Of a DNA stretch of 64,000 nt, positions 61,525 through 64,000 are shown piece after piece. The DNA is from Rhodanobacter sp. (GTDB lineage: Bacteria > Pseudomonadota > Gammaproteobacteria > Xanthomonadales > Rhodanobacteraceae). The stretch covers positions 620,001 to 684,000 of the forward strand of contig AP031382.1 of the NCBI GenBank assembly GCA_040371205.1, given 5' to 3'. How positions within the stretch are numbered: the first letter of the stretch is position 1; each line of letters begins with the position of its first letter. A model generated the notes under the pieces. It did no database searches, was not told the DNA's origin, and saw nothing but the letters and a program-made list of their open reading frames with translations. Position numbers and translations under genes: made by a program.

Positions 61525-64000
61525 ATGACCCGCATTGCTTCGTCCGCTCGCCGGACGCTACTCGCGCAGATGATCGCGGCCGCACTCACCTCGGCGCCGC
61601 TGCTCGCCGTGGCGCAACCGTTGTCCACGCGTGCAATGGCCACGGCGGGCAACATGGCGTACAGCCAGCCTGCGACGAGCCGCGTGGATGTGTCCAGCAC
61701 GGCGGCCGCCAACCTGCCCACGGGTGCGACGGTCGTGGCGGGCAACGTGACGTTCGACCAGTCCACGCCGAACGAGCTGGACATCCGTCAATCGTCCAGC
61801 GCCGCGATCACCAATTGGCAGGGTTTCTCCATCGGGGCAGGCTACACCGTCCGGTTCATCCAGCCTTCCGTGTCCAGCGTTTCGCTGAACCGCGTGGTCG
61901 GCAACGACCCCTCGGCGATCTACGGCAACCTCGTCGCCAACGGCCAGGTGTTCCTGATCAATGGCAATGGCATCCTGTTCGGCCGCAGCGCCCAGGTCGA
62001 CACCGGCGGCCTGGTGGCCTCCACGCTGAATCTCTCCGACCAGAACTTCCTGGCCGGCAACTACGTCTTCTCCGATCCCGGCAATACCCGCAGCGTCGTC
62101 AACCAGGGCCAACTCAAGGCCAACAGCGGCGGCACGCTCGCCCTGATCGGCCATCAGGCCATCAACCTGCGCAGCATGCAGGCCAGCCTCGGCAGCGTGG
62201 TGCTCGGCGCCGGCGGCACCGCCCAGCTCACGTTGGCCGGCAACAAGCTCATCAAGTTCGAGGTACGGCAGAGCGCACTCGGTGCCCTGGCGCAGAACGG
62301 CGGCCTGATCCAGGCCGACGGCGGGCAGGTCATCCTCAGCGCCGGCGCCAGGGACAGCCTGCTTGCCAGCACGGTCAACAACGACGGCATCGTCGAAGCC
62401 CGCACCGTGCAAGGCCAGTCCGGCCACATCCTGCTGCTCTCCGGCATGCAGGCCGGCACGACGCAGGTTGGCGGCACGCTCGACGCCAGCGCGCCCGATG
62501 GCGGCCATGGCGGCGCCATCGAGACCAGCGGCGCCCACGTACAGGTGGCCGACAGCGCGCACGTCACCACCAAGGCGGAGCACGACCAGTCCGGCAACTG
62601 GCTGATCGACCCCACCGACTTCACCATCGCCGCCAGCGGCGGCGACATGACCGGCGCCGCGCTGACCTCGGCCTTGACCGCCGGCAACGTCGCCATCCAG
62701 AGCAGCAGCGGCGCCGGCGGCACGGCCGGCGACATCAACGTCAACGATACCGTGGGCTGGAGCGCCAATACGCTCACGCTCAACGCGCAGCACGACATCA
62801 ACATCAACGCCGCGCTCAACGGCAGCGCCAGCGCCGGTCTTGCGCTGTGGTACGGCCAGGGCGCGGTGGCGGCTGGCAACACGGCCAGCTACAACGTCAA
62901 CGCGAAGGTCAGCCTGGCCAGCACCGGCAGCTTCCAGACCGTGCTGGGCAGCGACGGCAGTGCGATCAACTGGACCATCGTCACCAGCGTCGGAACAGCG
63001 TTCGATACCAGCGGCATCACCTTGCAGGGCATCAGTGGCAACCTGGCCGGCCACTACGTGCTGGGCGCGGACATCGACGCCAGCGGCACGAGCAACTGGG
63101 CTTCGGGCTTCGGCGGCACGGGCTTCGCACCTATCGGCATGGTTTACGGCAGCGGCAACAACGCCTTCACCGGCATGTTCGACGGGCTGGGGCACGTCAT
63201 CAGCGGCCTCACCATCAACTTGCCCGGCAACAACGGCACGGGCCTGTTTTACAACCTCAATGGCGCGACGGTCAGGAACGTCGGGCTGGTCGGCGGCGCT
63301 ATCACCGGCAACAGCAATACCGGCGCGCTGACGGGTTATGCCTACGGCGGCAGCGTCATCGACAACGTGTATGCCGCGGTCAATATCAACGGCAATGGCG
63401 CGGGTACGGGCCATGTCGGCGGCTTGGTGGGCTATATGAGTGGCGGCAGTATCAGCAACTCCCACACCACGGGTGGCGTCGGTGTCTACAACGCCTATCA
63501 GATCGGCGGCCTGGTGGGCTACCTGGATGGCGGCAGCATCAGCAATTCCTACGCCGGCGGCAATGTCAGCACCTCCGTTACCAGTGGCGGCAGCAATTCG
63601 TCGGCGGGCGGCCTGGTGGGCTACGTGGCGAATGGGGGCAGCATCAGCAACAGCTACGCCACCGGCAGCGTCCAGGGGCAATCCTCGCTGGGCGGCCTGG
63701 TGGGCTGGCTCTACAGCGGCAGCGTCAGCAACGTCTACGCCACGGGCAACGTCAGCCTCAACACGGGCAACCGCTTTGCGTTTGGCGGTCTGGTGGGGCG
63801 ATTCAACAGCGGCAGCATCAGCAACGCCTACGCCACGGGCACTGTCACAGGCAACTACCAAAGCTCCGAAGGCGGGGGGCTGATCGGCTGGATGCAGGGC
63901 GGCAGCGTCAGCGACACCTACGCGACGGGCAGCGTCAACCTTGGCGGAAATGCCAGCTTTGTATTTGGCGGTCTGGTCGGCGAGCTCGACGCGGGTAGCG
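61525..64000 (+). CDS. filamentous haemagglutinin-type two-partner-secretion adhesin (3' end outside window)
   Basis: 825 codons visible from ATG 61525. Long signal peptide (to about AVAQP), then the TPS secretion domain: ITNWQGFSIGAGYTVRFIQP, SLNRVVGNDPSAIYGNLVAN, FLINGNGILFGRSAQVDTGG. In place of the common NPNGI it has NGNGI. A beta-helical region follows, and from about residue 630 GLUG repeats (GGLVGYMSGGSISNSHTTG, repeated about every 30-35 residues). Exported by a TpsB partner not seen here. The coding DNA is repetitive, and the gene continues beyond the window. Confidence 0.9.
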   Translation, partial: MTRIASSARRTLLAQMIAAALTSAPLLAVAQPLSTRAMATAGNMAYSQPATSRVDVSSTAAANLPTGATVVAGNVTFDQSTPNELDIRQSSSAAITNWQGFSIGAGYTVRFIQPSVSSVSLNRVVGNDPSAIYGNLVANGQVFLINGNGILFGRSAQVDTGGLVASTLNLSDQNFLAGNYVFSDPGNTRSVVNQGQLKANSGGTLALIGHQAINLRSMQASLGSVVLGAGGTAQLTLAGNKLIKFEVRQSALGALAQNGGLIQADGGQVILSAGARDSLLASTVNNDGIVEARTVQGQSGHILLLSGMQAGTTQVGGTLDASAPDGGHGGAIETSGAHVQVADSAHVTTKAEHDQSGNWLIDPTDFTIAASGGDMTGAALTSALTAGNVAIQSSSGAGGTAGDINVNDTVGWSANTLTLNAQHDININAALNGSASAGLALWYGQGAVAAGNTASYNVNAKVSLASTGSFQTVLGSDGSAINWTIVTSVGTAFDTSGITLQGISGNLAGHYVLGADIDASGTSNWASGFGGTGFAPIGMVYGSGNNAFTGMFDGLGHVISGLTINLPGNNGTGLFYNLNGATVRNVGLVGGAITGNSNTGALTGYAYGGSVIDNVYAAVNINGNGAGTGHVGGLVGYMSGGSISNSHTTGGVGVYNAYQIGGLVGYLDGGSISNSYAGGNVSTSVTSGGSNSSAGGLVGYVANGGSISNSYATGSVQGQSSLGGLVGWLYSGSVSNVYATGNVSLNTGNRFAFGGLVGRFNSGSISNAYATGTVTGNYQSSEGGGLIGWMQGGSVSDTYATGSVNLGGNASFVFGGLVGELDAGS

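Noticed and set aside
61558-63861. 767-codon minus-strand open frame opposite the adhesin
   Set aside because: Low-complexity shadow of repetitive adhesin DNA; the plus-strand frame from 61525 has a signal peptide and TPS/GLUG motifs.

Overview
The window is high-GC chromosomal DNA. Gene content and style fit a gammaproteobacterium of the Xanthomonadales, probably a Rhodanobacteraceae member (Dyella/Rhodanobacter type). Pointers are a split B12-dependent ribonucleotide reductase with an AlgP/H1-like Lys/Ala-rich protein beside it, a PhoPQ pair, REP-like intergenic palindromes, a tyrosine-catabolism cluster and a GLUG-repeat two-partner adhesin. The genus is an inference.

Layout. 1-7060: PstS-like binding protein (partial), DegP/Q-type protease, nrdJ interrupted by an intein, H1-like protein, NrdJb-type C-terminal subunit. 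7088-9116: a Tn7/Tn5053-superfamily-like mini-element (inverted TGTGGG ends, phased 22-bp repeats, 5-bp target duplication AGACT) broken by an IS3-family element. 9149-11024: an AvcD-like antiphage dCTP/dCMP deaminase with a small coupled ORF. 11346-27000: core genes (Skp-like chaperone, M14 peptidase, HAD hydrolase, PIN protein, PncA, cardiolipin synthase operon, TonB, HlyIII, 2-oxoacid dehydrogenase operon). 27131-35821: aromatic amino-acid and peptide use (kynA, two POT transporters, MarR regulator, hpd, hmgA, fahA) with a REP-bounded DUF559 gene. 35966-52491: trpS, arginase, tRNA-Thr, coaX/birA, PhoPQ, dusA, fpr, tpx, NUDIX, ispB, M16 protease, ssb.

52486-59410 is a genomic island at the 3' end of ssb. 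Imperfect direct repeats of the ssb stop and terminator region bound it. An integrase N-terminus sits just inside and is cut by a second, nearly identical IS3 copy; an hsdS 3' remnant follows. The intact cargo is a two-gene operon, a reverse transcriptase (YVDD) overlapping a nitrilase-fold hydrolase (E-K-C triad), then an AT-richer two-TM protein. This looks like a split relative of the RT-nitrilase (DRT1-type) phage defence systems and is the best candidate for an undescribed system here. After the island come a winged-helix/TPR regulator and, divergently, the start of a large filamentous-haemagglutinin-type adhesin that runs off the window.

The two accessory regions both carry nucleotide-level phage-defence candidates (deaminase; RT-nitrilase; restriction remnant), and each contains a copy of the same IS in the same orientation.
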